Of a stretch of 40,518 nt of DNA, positions 10,047 to 18,267 are shown piece by piece. The stretch spans positions 1 to 40,518 of the forward strand of contig JAJTID010000049.1 of assembly GCA_021300155.1 (NCBI GenBank), in the 5' to 3' direction. The notes below the pieces were generated by a model. It was not told the DNA's origin. It saw nothing but the letters and a program-made list of their open reading frames with translations, and did not search any database. Made by a program: the position numbers and the translations under genes. Within the stretch, counting starts at the first letter, position 1. Every line of letters begins with the position of its first letter. The stretch comes from Pirellula sp. (GTDB taxonomy: Bacteria; Planctomycetota; Planctomycetia; Pirellulales; Pirellulaceae).

Positions 10047-11294
10047 TTGTTGACTTTAGAGCGTTTTAGTTTCGGTGTTGGAGATCGGTTCGCCCATCAA
10101 GCCGCAGCGCAGTTGCGAGCCTTTCAAAAACTCGAGTCATTCGGCGTTTCGGTCGTTCCGGTCTGGAACAAATCCAATCGCGAGCACTCTTTCATCGGTT
10201 CCGAACCAACAAGCGTTCTAGAGTCTGCGAAACGTGCCGTCCAGGAGTGCGATTGGTCGAAAGCTTGGTATGTCGATGCGGACCATATTCAATTGTCGAC
10301 GGTGGATAGATTTATCGAGCCCTCGAATTTCTTCACCATCGATGTGGCTAGTTCGATCGGCAAATCTCCTGCGGCGGGTGAAGTCGGTGCTTTCCTGAAC
10401 CGGAACAAGAAACTCATTGGAGAAATCGCGATTCCGGGAATCGAGCCGCTTCAGATCAGTGAAAGTGATGTTCGTCGCGTCGCACAACAATATCTGTTGG
10501 CTACTCAAGAAGCTGGACGGATTTATCGTCACATCGAATCGAAGAAAGGGGTCGGCCAATTTGTAACCGAAGTATCGATGGACGAAACCGATTCGCCTCA
10601 AACGCCACCCGAACTGTTGATCATTCTGGCGGCATTGGCCGAAGAGAAGATTCCGCTGCAAACGATCGCTCCAAAATTCACCGGCCGATTCAACAAAGGT
10701 GTCGATTATGTTGGCGATCTGGTTCAATTCGAGAAGGAATTCAACAGCGACTTGGCAGTGATCGCTTATTCGATCGCACAATTCGGATTACCGACTAATC
10801 TAAAACTTAGCGTTCACAGTGGAAGCGACAAATTTAGCCTTTACCCCATCATTCGACGTTCTCTTGAATCCACCGGGGCCGGCATCCATTTAAAGACAGC
10901 CGGAACGACATGGTTGGAAGAGTTGATTGGACTGGCAGAAGCGGGCGGCGACGGACTAACTCTGGCAAAAGAGATCTACTCCTACGCATTGGCTCATACC
11001 GATGAGTTCTGCGCTCCTTATGCCAGTGTCATTGATATCGACAAGAGTCGGCTTCCCTCTTCGGAATCCGTTCAATCCTGGTCGGGCACCGAGTTTGCCA
11101 ACGCGTTACGGCATATTCCCGCCAACCCACAATTCAATTCTAGTTTTCGCCAATTGCTTCACGTCTCTTTCAAAGTCGCAGCGAAACATGGCTCGCGATT
11201 TACGGACCTACTCCATGCCAACGAGAAGATCGTCTCGGAGCAAGTGATGACGAACATATTTGACCGACACTTGAAACCACTCTTTTTGGGATAA
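10047..11294 (+). CDS. uxaE: Tagaturonate epimerase (UxaE) family protein
   Basis: UxaE enzymes interconvert D-tagaturonate and D-fructuronate at C4 using a metal ion. Family blocks seen: FSFGVGDRFAHQ near the N-terminus, PVWNKSNREH, YVDADHIQLSTVDRF, then MDETDSPQTPPELL, IAPKFTGRFNKGVDYVGD, LSVHSGSDKFSLYP and GIHLKTAGTTW, with the Glu/His residues expected to bind metal. The frame extends back to an ATG at 9891, but those 52 extra residues look non-homologous. A TTG at 10047 has GAGGTG exactly 7 nt upstream and gives MLTLERFSFGVGDRF, which fits the family, so it is chosen. First gene of a three-gene operon, 8 nt before the aldo-keto reductase. The family call is firm; the substrate is inferred from family and context. 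Confidence 0.85.
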   Translation: MLTLERFSFGVGDRFAHQAAAQLRAFQKLESFGVSVVPVWNKSNREHSFIGSEPTSVLESAKRAVQECDWSKAWYVDADHIQLSTVDRFIEPSNFFTIDVASSIGKSPAAGEVGAFLNRNKKLIGEIAIPGIEPLQISESDVRRVAQQYLLATQEAGRIYRHIESKKGVGQFVTEVSMDETDSPQTPPELLIILAALAEEKIPLQTIAPKFTGRFNKGVDYVGDLVQFEKEFNSDLAVIAYSIAQFGLPTNLKLSVHSGSDKFSLYPIIRRSLESTGAGIHLKTAGTTWLEELIGLAEAGGDGLTLAKEIYSYALAHTDEFCAPYASVIDIDKSRLPSSESVQSWSGTEFANALRHIPANPQFNSSFRQLLHVSFKVAAKHGSRFTDLLHANEKIVSEQVMTNIFDRHLKPLFLG

Positions 11295-11302
11295 AGATCG
11301 AC

Positions 11303-12235
11303 ATGCAACGTCGTATACTGGGGAAAACGGGCCTCGAATTACCCGTACTAAGTTTTGGCGCATCGTCTCTCGGTGCTGAGTTTCGAAGTGTCCAACTCGA
11401 TGAAATCTTCGAAAGCATTAGGGTTGCGCTAGAGCTTGGCCTAAACATGATCGACACATCCCCCTATTACGGACGAGGTATGTCGGAAGTGTTGCTAGGC
11501 ATTGCTTTGCAAGGAGTACCACGCAGCGACTATTTACTCTGTACGAAACTAGGGCGATTTGATGCGAACCACTTTGACTTCTCCGCGAAACGAGTAGCCG
11601 AAAGTGTCGACGTCAGTCTCCATCGATTGCGAACCGACCATTTGGATATCATTCTGTGCCACGATATCGAGTTCGTGCCACTTCGCCAAATCATCGACGA
11701 AACGTTGCCTGCGCTTCGAAAAATTCAAGCGTCTGGAAAAGTTCGGCACGTCGGTATCAGTGGTTACCCCATGAAGATATTTGATGCCATCCAAAGGGAA
11801 GCGGAACTCGATTGTATTTTGTCGTACAACCAATACACCCTTCAGAACACGCGGCTTGTGGACGACATCCTGCCAACGATGCGAGAAAAAGGCATTGGGG
11901 TAATGAATGCAGGTCCCTTCGCTGCTCGATTGCTAACCCATGCACCATTACCTAGTTGGCATCGCGATTCGAAAGAAGTTCAAAGGGTTGCTCGCGAAGC
12001 GGCTAACTTTTGCGAGAAACAAGGAGTCGACATCGCGCATTTAGCACTCCAATTTTCCTGTGCCCATCCCGAGTTAGCAACCACGATCGCGGGAAGCGCA
12101 AACCCGAACAACATTCGCAAATGGGTCGAGTGGCTCAACAGTCCGGTGGATCCTGCTCTTCTTGCCGACGTGCTAAAGATACTAAAGCCTGTGCATAACA
12201 TAAGCCATCTCGAAGGGCTTCCCGAGAACAATTGA
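11303..12235 (+). CDS. Aldo/keto reductase, L-galactose/L-fucose 1-dehydrogenase-like
   Basis: 310 residues with the complete catalytic tetrad: Asp and Tyr in MIDTSPYYGRG, Lys in LCTKLGRF, His in ILCHDIEF. The start MQRRILGKTGLELPVLSFGASSLG and the general layout match the subgroup holding plant L-galactose dehydrogenase and bacterial aldose 1-dehydrogenases, which oxidise free sugars to lactones with NAD(P)+. Set between an UxaE-family epimerase and a zinc dehydrogenase resembling L-galactonate 5-dehydrogenase, L-galactose is the best substrate guess; L-fucose or another 6-carbon sugar of like configuration is possible. No lactonase is seen next to it. The stop TGA lies 2 nt before the next ATG, so translation is probably coupled. 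Confidence 0.85.
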   Translation: MQRRILGKTGLELPVLSFGASSLGAEFRSVQLDEIFESIRVALELGLNMIDTSPYYGRGMSEVLLGIALQGVPRSDYLLCTKLGRFDANHFDFSAKRVAESVDVSLHRLRTDHLDIILCHDIEFVPLRQIIDETLPALRKIQASGKVRHVGISGYPMKIFDAIQREAELDCILSYNQYTLQNTRLVDDILPTMREKGIGVMNAGPFAARLLTHAPLPSWHRDSKEVQRVAREAANFCEKQGVDIAHLALQFSCAHPELATTIAGSANPNNIRKWVEWLNSPVDPALLADVLKILKPVHNISHLEGLPENN

Positions 12236-12237
12236 TC

Positions 12238-13266
12238 ATGAAAGCATTACAACTCGTTGAGCCGAAGCTTTGGAAGCAAATCGACATCGCTGAACCTAGT
12301 CCGCCTGGGCCGGGGGACGTTTTAGTTCGGGTGCACCGCGTTGGCGTATGCGGAACCGATCTTGGCGGATACTTGGGGAAATTCCCTTTTTTTTCCTATC
12401 CCAGGATTCCAGGGCATGAACTAGGTGTCGAAGTTTTGGCAATTGGAGAAGGGGTTTCAAATGTTCAGGTGGGAGATCGGTGCTGTGTAGAACCCTACAT
12501 CAATTGCCAGCAGTGTTATTCTTGTCGACGCGGCTTTACCAACTGCTGCGAGCATCACAAGACCCTCGGTGTCATGTGCGACGGCGGCCTGACGGAACGC
12601 ATTATTCTGCCTGCTCGGAAACTGCATCTTGCAAACAAACTATCTTACGAACAAGCCGCTTTGGTTGAAACATTGGCAATCGGATGTCACGCGGTGGATC
12701 GCGGACAAGCGAAAGCTGGAGAGAATGTATTGGTCCTGGGGGCAGGCCCGATTGGATTGTCCGTGCTCGAATTTGTGAAGCTATCGGGCGCACGGCCGAT
12801 CGTTGCCGATATCAGCGAATCACGTTTGGCGTTCGTCCGAGAGCAAATGGGTGTACCGGATACGATCTTGATCGACGGTTCAGAAACGGACATTCTACGG
12901 CTCGAACAGATGACCGATCATCAACGAGCGGATCTCGTGATCGATGCGACAGGGAATAATCGATCGATGGTCCGAGCGTTTGAGTTCGCCGCTTTTGCAG
13001 CTCGGATTGTTTATGTGGGTATCACGCAACAGAATCTTGAGTTTCCCCACGCTCCGTTCCTGCATCGGCGCGAGCTAACTCTGCTTGCGAGTCGGAATGC
13101 TTTGTCTCGCGATTTTGTTCGGATCATTTCATTGATCGAAAGCAATCAGATCAACACCGATACTTGGATCACCCATCATGGTGTCTTTGAAGAGGTTCCC
13201 ATGGTCTTTCCGAATTGGTTGAATCCCGAAGCAGGCGTTATGAAAGCGATGATTCACGTCACCTAA
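12238..13266 (+). CDS. Zinc-dependent medium-chain dehydrogenase, L-galactonate 5-dehydrogenase (LgoD/YjjN)-like
   Basis: The frame can begin at a TTG at 12232 overlapping the previous stop; the ATG at 12238 gives MKALQLVEPKLW and is preferred. Catalytic zinc ligands: CGTD and GHE. The structural zinc is bound by four cysteines in the NCQQCYSCRRGFTNCC block. The Rossmann motif is LGAGPIGLS. PFFSYPRIPGHE, the TNCCE block and SRNALSRDF recall E. coli YjjN/LgoD, which oxidises L-galactonate to D-tagaturonate; this likeness is from memory, not a computed alignment. D-tagaturonate is the UxaE substrate, so gene order supports the assignment. Other polyol or sugar-acid dehydrogenases of the same superfamily remain possible. 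Confidence 0.85.
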   Translation: MKALQLVEPKLWKQIDIAEPSPPGPGDVLVRVHRVGVCGTDLGGYLGKFPFFSYPRIPGHELGVEVLAIGEGVSNVQVGDRCCVEPYINCQQCYSCRRGFTNCCEHHKTLGVMCDGGLTERIILPARKLHLANKLSYEQAALVETLAIGCHAVDRGQAKAGENVLVLGAGPIGLSVLEFVKLSGARPIVADISESRLAFVREQMGVPDTILIDGSETDILRLEQMTDHQRADLVIDATGNNRSMVRAFEFAAFAARIVYVGITQQNLEFPHAPFLHRRELTLLASRNALSRDFVRIISLIESNQINTDTWITHHGVFEEVPMVFPNWLNPEAGVMKAMIHVT

Positions 13267-13287
13267 GCGGCTTGCGGACTGCAATGA

Positions 13288-13485
13288 TCCCAACCCACTG
13301 CGTGCCGGCTCGTTGATTTAATGGATTTGCCGCTGGCAAAGGAAACATCACAACCCGGAGCGCAAGCGAGGGACGGAAAATCCCACAGAATCCCTCGCTT
13401 ACGCTCTTACGCTTCGGGTTGGGATTAAGTCAACAAGCCCGTGCGCGAGGGACACAGGATCCCTCGCTCACGCAGCGGGTTGGGA
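13288..13485. repeat. REP/BIME-like palindromic array
   Basis: Between the dehydrogenase and the kinase lie related inverted repeats built on CAACCCG...GCGAGGGA and its complement TCCCTCGC...CGGGTTG. Unit 1: left arm 13351-13373, right arm 13391-13421; the right arm has an extra 8 nt that looks like a duplication of TTACGCTC. Unit 2: left arm about 13434-13452, right arm 13460-13482. In addition 13288-13304 pairs with 13469-13485 (17 nt, one mismatch), forming a larger outer palindrome. This is the usual layout of planctomycete REP elements mobilised by RAYT transposases, and a RAYT gene lies at the left edge of this window. The hairpins may also end transcription of the upstream operon. Confidence 0.8.
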
Positions 13486-13525
13486 TTGAGTAACAAACGA
13501 TGACGCTGTCACTAATGATCGTTAA

Positions 13526-13556
13526 TTGGCAAACCTATCGCTCGACTCAGTATAAT
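13526..13556 (+). promoter_or_regulatory. Candidate promoter of the PfkB kinase
   Basis: TTGGCA (13526-13531) and a perfect TATAAT (13551-13556) are 19 nt apart, 35 nt before the kinase ATG. The -10 is ideal and the spacer is long. Its position just after the REP array suggests that the kinase has its own transcript. Confidence 0.4.
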
Positions 13557-13591
13557 TTTGAAATCGCTTACGAACGTCACGGACCTAGACA

Positions 13592-14476
13592 ATGAACACT
13601 GCAAAGAAACCGCTCATCCTGGGAATTGGCGAGATCCTGTGGGATGTGTTTCTATCCGGCGCCTGTTTGGGAGGTGCTCCTACGAACTTTGCGTGCGCCG
13701 CGGCTGGGCTTGGGGGGGATCGCGTTCGAGTCGGAGTAGTAAGCTGCGTCGGAAGCGATTCGCTCGGCAGTGAAGCGATTCGATTGATCCGAGAAAAGAA
13801 TGTCGATGTTGCACACATAACGACCAGCGAGAAAGTCACAGGCCAAGTGCTTGTCGAACTCGATAGCCAAGGAATTGCCTCCTATCGATTCGTTGAGGAC
13901 GCTGCGTGGGACCATGTAGAATGGACTGATTCCTTGGATCGCTTGGCGAAAGATGCGGCAGTCGTTTGTTTTGGTTCGCTCGGACAGCGAGAGTTAGTCT
14001 CGAGAGAAACCATCCAACGTTTCGTTCAGACTACATCCCACGATTGCTTGAGGCTCTTCGATGTCAATTTGCGATACCCATTCGTCGACGACACCATCAT
14101 CGATCAATCTCTAGAAATCGCCAATGCATTGAAGCTCAATGATGAGGAACTCGAATATTTTGCGAAGCGATTCGCCCTCCCGGCAGATCCCATGGCTGCG
14201 ATGGACCGATTGCTCACGAAGTTCCAATTGTCGTGGGTTGCTCTGACTCGAGGTCCCCTGGGAGCAATACTGGCGAAACCCGGAGAGTGGCATTCGTTGC
14301 CAGCCGTGAAGACTCAGGTGGTGGATACGGTTGGCGCAGGGGACGCTTTCTCAGCTGTGCTAGCGTTGGGGATTCTCTACCAAAAGCCGTTTTCGACGAT
14401 TTTGGGAGAAGCAATTAAGGTCGCATCGTATGTTTGTGGACATCGCAGTGCGACTCCAAGCTTTGAACGGTTGTAA
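13592..14476 (+). CDS. PfkB-family carbohydrate kinase (fructokinase-like)
   Basis: 294 residues, a normal length for ribokinase-fold sugar kinases. GIGEILWDVF and LGGAPTNFACAAAGLGG form the N-terminal substrate site, RLFDVNLRYPF is the middle signature, and VDTVGAGDAFSAVLALG is the anion-hole/catalytic-base motif with its Asp. The GGAPTNFA block is closer to fructokinases than to 2-keto-3-deoxygluconate kinases. It likely phosphorylates a keto-sugar with ATP. It follows the sugar-acid operon on the same strand but is separated by 325 nt with a REP array and a separate TATAAT box, so a shared pathway is possible but not shown. Confidence 0.88.
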   Translation: MNTAKKPLILGIGEILWDVFLSGACLGGAPTNFACAAAGLGGDRVRVGVVSCVGSDSLGSEAIRLIREKNVDVAHITTSEKVTGQVLVELDSQGIASYRFVEDAAWDHVEWTDSLDRLAKDAAVVCFGSLGQRELVSRETIQRFVQTTSHDCLRLFDVNLRYPFVDDTIIDQSLEIANALKLNDEELEYFAKRFALPADPMAAMDRLLTKFQLSWVALTRGPLGAILAKPGEWHSLPAVKTQVVDTVGAGDAFSAVLALGILYQKPFSTILGEAIKVASYVCGHRSATPSFERL

Positions 14477-14543
14477 GCGTTTCGCGTTCGCTATCGCAGA
14501 ATACCGATTGCTAGCGGTTTGAGTTACGGTCAGTATAAAACGG

Positions 14544-14574
14544 TTGACAACAAAGGATGAAGTCCAAGTACAAT
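14544..14574 (+). promoter_or_regulatory. Candidate promoter of the exported alpha/beta hydrolase
   Basis: A consensus TTGACA (14544-14549) and TACAAT (14569-14574) are spaced 19 nt apart, just before the GGAG ribosome binding site (14587-14590). The resulting leader would be very short. Pattern match only. Confidence 0.3.
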
Positions 14575-14597
14575 GACGGATTCAATGGAGTGAAATG

Positions 14598-15668
14598 ATG
14601 AAGCCAAGCTGTGTTTGTTCGCTATGTTCTGTTTGTTTTCTAGGTATGTTCTTTTCTGTTTTCGCAGGTCCATGCTATTCGCAAGACGTGCCGGCCGTTG
14701 GTGCAGTGCCGGCAACCGGAGAAGTTTCGACCGCTGAAGGGAAAGTGATGGAAGATACGGTCAAGGGTTGGAATTTGCCTCTGCCTACTTTGGGTGGAAA
14801 GCAATTTTGGACAGACTATCGATGGTGGCATGGTTGGAAAGTGCAATACAACAGCACGCTTGATCACTGGCGTCTGATCGATCCGAATGGGATTCGGCGA
14901 GCATGGGGAGGACGGCAAGCGATGCTCGACGAAATGAATCGCGTCATAGAAACGACCGCTCCACCTGCTGCGATCGATGAAGTGATTTTGTTGGCGCACG
15001 GTTTGTTTCGATCCAATGGCAGCATGACGCCCATCGCAGAGGAGCTTCAACGAGTTTCATCCCATCAACTAGAGGAACCCGTGGTTCGCCGAAGTGTCGT
15101 CTCGATGACCTATGCAAGTACGCGCGACTCGATTGCCGAACACTCAGCGGCTATGCGCGAGTTGCTCGAGAATCTTCCGGGAACTCCGAGAATCAGCTTT
15201 GTTGGCCATAGCCTTGGCAATATTGTATTTCGGCACGCGATTGGCCAATGGAAAGCTAATGGCGATCCTCAAAAGATACTGGATCGATTGTATCGAGTAG
15301 TCATGCTCGGGCCGCCAAATCAAGGTTCTGCGTTTGCCGCGTCTTTGTCGCGATTGGGGCTTTTTGAGACACTTACAGGTTCTACGGGAATGCATTTAGG
15401 GCCAGCATGGGAAAAATTGCAACATTCATTGGGAACGCCCCCTTGCCCATTCGCGATTGTGATTGGCGACGTCTCAAGCTCGTCGCTCAAAAATCCCATT
15501 CTCGATGAACCCAACGACGGAGTGGTTACGGTCAAGGAAGCGACTCTCGAAGGCGCTTCGGATATCAAGACCTTTCCTGTGGTACATTCGTTTTTGATGC
15601 GAGATGAGTCCATCGTTCGCGCAACGGTTTCGTATTTGATGGGTCGAGAGCTAGCACCTTATCCATAA
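14598..15668 (+). CDS. Exported alpha/beta hydrolase (lipase-like)
   Basis: Two ATGs are adjacent (14595 and 14598); GGAG at 14587-14590 is 7 nt before the second, so that is chosen. The protein starts with a Cys-rich hydrophobic stretch (KPSCVCSLCSVCFLGMFFSVFAG), a signal peptide ending near CYSQD. The alpha/beta-hydrolase domain shows ILLAHGLFRSNGSM (oxyanion loop), the nucleophile elbow FVGHSLGNIVF, a candidate acidic residue in DEPNDGVV and the catalytic His in FPVVHSFLM. It resembles EstA/lipase-class proteins that cut esters outside the cytoplasm; the substrate is unknown. A Trp-rich stretch (TDYRWWHGWKVQ) before the hydrolase core is unusual. The rhodanese gene follows about 100 nt downstream. 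Confidence 0.82.
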   Translation: MKPSCVCSLCSVCFLGMFFSVFAGPCYSQDVPAVGAVPATGEVSTAEGKVMEDTVKGWNLPLPTLGGKQFWTDYRWWHGWKVQYNSTLDHWRLIDPNGIRRAWGGRQAMLDEMNRVIETTAPPAAIDEVILLAHGLFRSNGSMTPIAEELQRVSSHQLEEPVVRRSVVSMTYASTRDSIAEHSAAMRELLENLPGTPRISFVGHSLGNIVFRHAIGQWKANGDPQKILDRLYRVVMLGPPNQGSAFAASLSRLGLFETLTGSTGMHLGPAWEKLQHSLGTPPCPFAIVIGDVSSSSLKNPILDEPNDGVVTVKEATLEGASDIKTFPVVHSFLMRDESIVRATVSYLMGRELAPYP

Positions 15669-15771
15669 CCAAGGTGGTTGCCTTGAAAGATACAACTTTT
15701 ATTGCTCAAATGCAGTCGTCGCGTGTTGTCCTTTCTGTTCCCTGCCTTTTTCGCCCAGTGTCTGGTGTTTT

Positions 15772-16182
15772 ATGAAGTCATCGATCCTAGCCGTTCTATT
15801 CGCTTGTTTCATGTTCGTACCTTTGGTTGTGGCCCAAGAAAAACCAAAGGAGCTTGAACACACGAAGGATACGTTAGAAGAAGTCAAGAAGAAGATCGAA
15901 GAGAAAAAAGCCGTGCTCGTAGATGTTCGCGAATTGGTCGAATGGAACAAAGGGCATGTTGCTGGCGCGGTGCATTTGCCATGGCGAGCCATGCAGGATC
16001 AACCCGATGATCCAAAGATCAAGGAGAAATTGGACAAGGGATTGATCGTCTACACCTATTGCGAGGTTGGCTATCGCTCGCTGAAGGCGGGGGCGATTTT
16101 GAACAAGATGGGTTACGAGATTCGCCCGCTCAAGCCAGGATATCAAGATCTGATCAAGGCTGGATTCAAGAAAGAGGAGTAG
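15772..16182 (+). CDS. Exported single-domain rhodanese
   Basis: 136 residues: a signal peptide (MKSSILAVLFACFMFVPLVVAQ), a charged helix (DTLEEVKKKIEEKKA), then a rhodanese domain with VLVDVRELVEWNKGHVAGAVHLPW and the active-site loop YTYCEVGYRS (CxxGxR), so the sulfur-carrying Cys is intact. It should transfer or bind sulfane sulfur in the periplasm. The C-terminus RPLKPGYQDLIKAGF matches the usual GG.W...G ending only loosely. The gene converges on RNase D with a 39-nt gap containing a 14-nt palindrome (TTTCGCCGGCGAAA). Confidence 0.88.
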   Translation: MKSSILAVLFACFMFVPLVVAQEKPKELEHTKDTLEEVKKKIEEKKAVLVDVRELVEWNKGHVAGAVHLPWRAMQDQPDDPKIKEKLDKGLIVYTYCEVGYRSLKAGAILNKMGYEIRPLKPGYQDLIKAGFKKEE

Positions 16183-16221
16183 CCCTTTCGCCGGCGAAAA
16201 CCGCGAAGTGTTTTAAAGTGG

Positions 16222-17406
16222 TCATAGGCGATGAAACCGAATTGGCATCTCGCTCTTCAGGTTGTCCAAAACCATACCGATCCGGCCTTGCAAAAGGTCG
16301 TCTAGTTCTTTCCCGATAATCTCTGCACGCCAGCCTGTGACGAGACTGGGTGGCTGCAAATCGGGCGAGCCTCCTTCCAAGCGAAACTTCACAAAGTCTC
16401 TAAGATCGTCTGCGGTCGCGACAACGGCAGGGGAGATCTTCTTGGTTCGGCAAATATAGGCGAGCGCCGCCGAAAGGAATTGCGTAAGCATGGCAGGTGG
16501 CTGCCCTTTGCCATAGCGCGCTTTCTTTGGCCACGGAGGTGTCGGGTGATTCCTCGAATCCTCAATAACGCCCGCCAGTTCGGGAATGAGCTGTTTGATG
16601 TGGCGATGTTCCATACCTCTCAACATTGCCATCCTGCGTTCATCGCTGTTGCCTCGACGGGCTAATTCGATCAGCAAATCATCGCGCAGAATCTTTCTTG
16701 CGGGAAGATCACGTTCTTTTGCGCGTTGTTCTCGCCAATTCCAAAGTGCACGCACGACCGTCAGGCTGTTTCCGGAGAGTGCTTGAATGCCGCTGATACG
16801 AAACCAGTTTTCATTGGATTCAAATTGTTGCAATTCCTCTTGCCAACCAGCAATCTCTTCCCGATACCAGGTGAGACGCTTCAGCTCATGTAATTCCCGC
16901 TCCATCGATTCGTACAATCGAAGTAGATCCTTCACGTCTTGGGCAGCATACTGGAGCTGTTGGTTCGACAAGGGACGTTTGCGCCAATCGGATCGTGTTT
17001 CTTCTTTATCCAGATTAACCCCGGTGTAGCGATGAATCAGCGTTGCGTAGGATGCTGGATACTCGTGTCCCAAAAACGCAGCCGCCAGTTGGATATCGAA
17101 GAGTTCTGGGATAAGCTTGCGAGTCGAACGATAACAAAAGAGTGTTTCTTCTCTTCCGGCATGAACAACAACACGTGTCTTCGGTTCCGTCAGTAGTTCC
17201 CAGAACGGACTGAGGTCGATCTCGGTAAACGGATCGACAATAAAGATTCCGTCTGTTGTGGCAACCTGAAGAAGACACAATTCCGGCCGATAAGAATCTT
17301 CTGCAACGAACTCGGTATCGAATGCGACGAGTCGATGCTGCCGTATCTCGTCACAAAGCTGATGGAGGGAATCTTGGTTTATGATATGATGAAATCGAAC
17401 GTTCAA
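16222..17406 (-). CDS. rnd: Ribonuclease D with HRDC domain
   Basis: A 3'-5' exoribonuclease for tRNA and stable RNA maturation. The DEDD exonuclease motifs are visible: VAFDTEFVAEDSY (DxE), VVHAGREETLFCY and QYAAQDVKDLL. A helical HRDC region follows the exonuclease, with an additional C-terminal segment. The frame is open back to an ATG at 17514, but that would overlap the divergent mfnB start. A TTG at 17406 with GGGAG 5 nt upstream gives a protein whose first strand starts about ten residues in, as in the family, so it is preferred. Divergent from mfnB; the roughly 100 nt between them must hold both promoters. Confidence 0.9.
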   Translation of the reverse strand: MNVRFHHIINQDSLHQLCDEIRQHRLVAFDTEFVAEDSYRPELCLLQVATTDGIFIVDPFTEIDLSPFWELLTEPKTRVVVHAGREETLFCYRSTRKLIPELFDIQLAAAFLGHEYPASYATLIHRYTGVNLDKEETRSDWRKRPLSNQQLQYAAQDVKDLLRLYESMERELHELKRLTWYREEIAGWQEELQQFESNENWFRISGIQALSGNSLTVVRALWNWREQRAKERDLPARKILRDDLLIELARRGNSDERRMAMLRGMEHRHIKQLIPELAGVIEDSRNHPTPPWPKKARYGKGQPPAMLTQFLSAALAYICRTKKISPAVVATADDLRDFVKFRLEGGSPDLQPPSLVTGWRAEIIGKELDDLLQGRIGMVLDNLKSEMPIRFHRL

Positions 17407-17508
17407 CCGAGCTCCCAACCCATTCTCACGAAATAAACAGACCTGACTGCAGTGCGCATCATCGAAGATCGTCCAGTCAGAACGGCTAAGTTTTACTCGG
17501 AATCCTCC

Positions 17509-18267
17509 ATGCAAACAACAACACCAATGGTAAATGGCGATCCGAATCGGGCCGCGGGCCTATTGGTTAGTGTTCAAAACGAAAGTGAATTGCAGGTAGC
17601 ACTCCGAGCGGGTGTCCGCTGGATCGACGTCAAGGATCCATCACGAGGTGCATTGGGACGTCCCGAAATCGATGTTGCCAAGGGTATTAGGCGAGCGATG
17701 ATGGCCGAAAATGTTACGGAAATACACTTCAGCATCGCATTGGGTGAATTGAATGAAACGCCTTTGGATGAATTGATTCGTTATGTTGGTTCGTTCGTCG
17801 ATGGGACTGTCTTTAAGGTTGCATTGTCGAATTGCTGTCATCGCACGGACTGGCGGGAGCTCGTAACAGCTTTATCAAAGGGTATCGGAACGTCGAAACG
17901 CTTGATTCTGGTCCATTACGCAGACTCGTCCCAGGCCGTAGCTCCTTCTTGGAGAGAAGTATTGCAGACCGCTGTGGAGATCGGTTCAGAGTACTTGCTG
18001 ATCGATACGTGGGGCAAGAATGGACGTAGTTTGTTGGATTTCTACACTGCCGAAGCGTTGCAATCGATGACTACCGATGCAAATTCTGCTGGGTTAAGCG
18101 TGGCCATCGCAGGTTCGATCCCCATGGTGGAACTGCGAAAATTAGCCAGAGTTGGGGCAGACTGGGTAGGCGTTCGCGGGGCGGTTTGTGAAGGCCCATT
18201 TCGGACAGGATCTATTTGTGAGACCAAGGTTAGAAGTGCTTTGGCAGAATTGGGAACGAACCTCTGA
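17509..18267 (+). CDS. mfnB: (5-formylfuran-3-yl)methyl phosphate synthase (MfnB/OrfY, DUF556)
   Basis: MfnB condenses two glyceraldehyde-3-phosphate molecules to the furan phosphate that starts methanofuran (archaea) or methylofuran (bacteria) synthesis. Family features: GLLVSVQNESELQVAL, the first active-site block WIDVKDPSRGALGRPE with its Asp and Lys, TVFKVALSNC, and LLIDTWGKNGRSLLDF with the second Asp/Lys pair, then SIPMVELRKLARVGADWVGVRGAVC. About 250 residues, normal for the family. Starts at 17452, 17509 and 17527 are possible; 17509 leaves room for a promoter and avoids running into the rnd frame. The stop overlaps the next ATG (TGATG). The enzyme links this locus to formaldehyde/formate C1 carriers, known in planctomycetes. 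Confidence 0.9.
   Translation: MQTTTPMVNGDPNRAAGLLVSVQNESELQVALRAGVRWIDVKDPSRGALGRPEIDVAKGIRRAMMAENVTEIHFSIALGELNETPLDELIRYVGSFVDGTVFKVALSNCCHRTDWRELVTALSKGIGTSKRLILVHYADSSQAVAPSWREVLQTAVEIGSEYLLIDTWGKNGRSLLDFYTAEALQSMTTDANSAGLSVAIAGSIPMVELRKLARVGADWVGVRGAVCEGPFRTGSICETKVRSALAELGTNL

Noticed and set aside
16186-16199. 14-nt palindrome TTTCGCCGGCGAAA between rhodanese and rnd as a terminator
   Set aside because: Stem of only about five pairs with a CCGG loop and no T-run; too weak to call.
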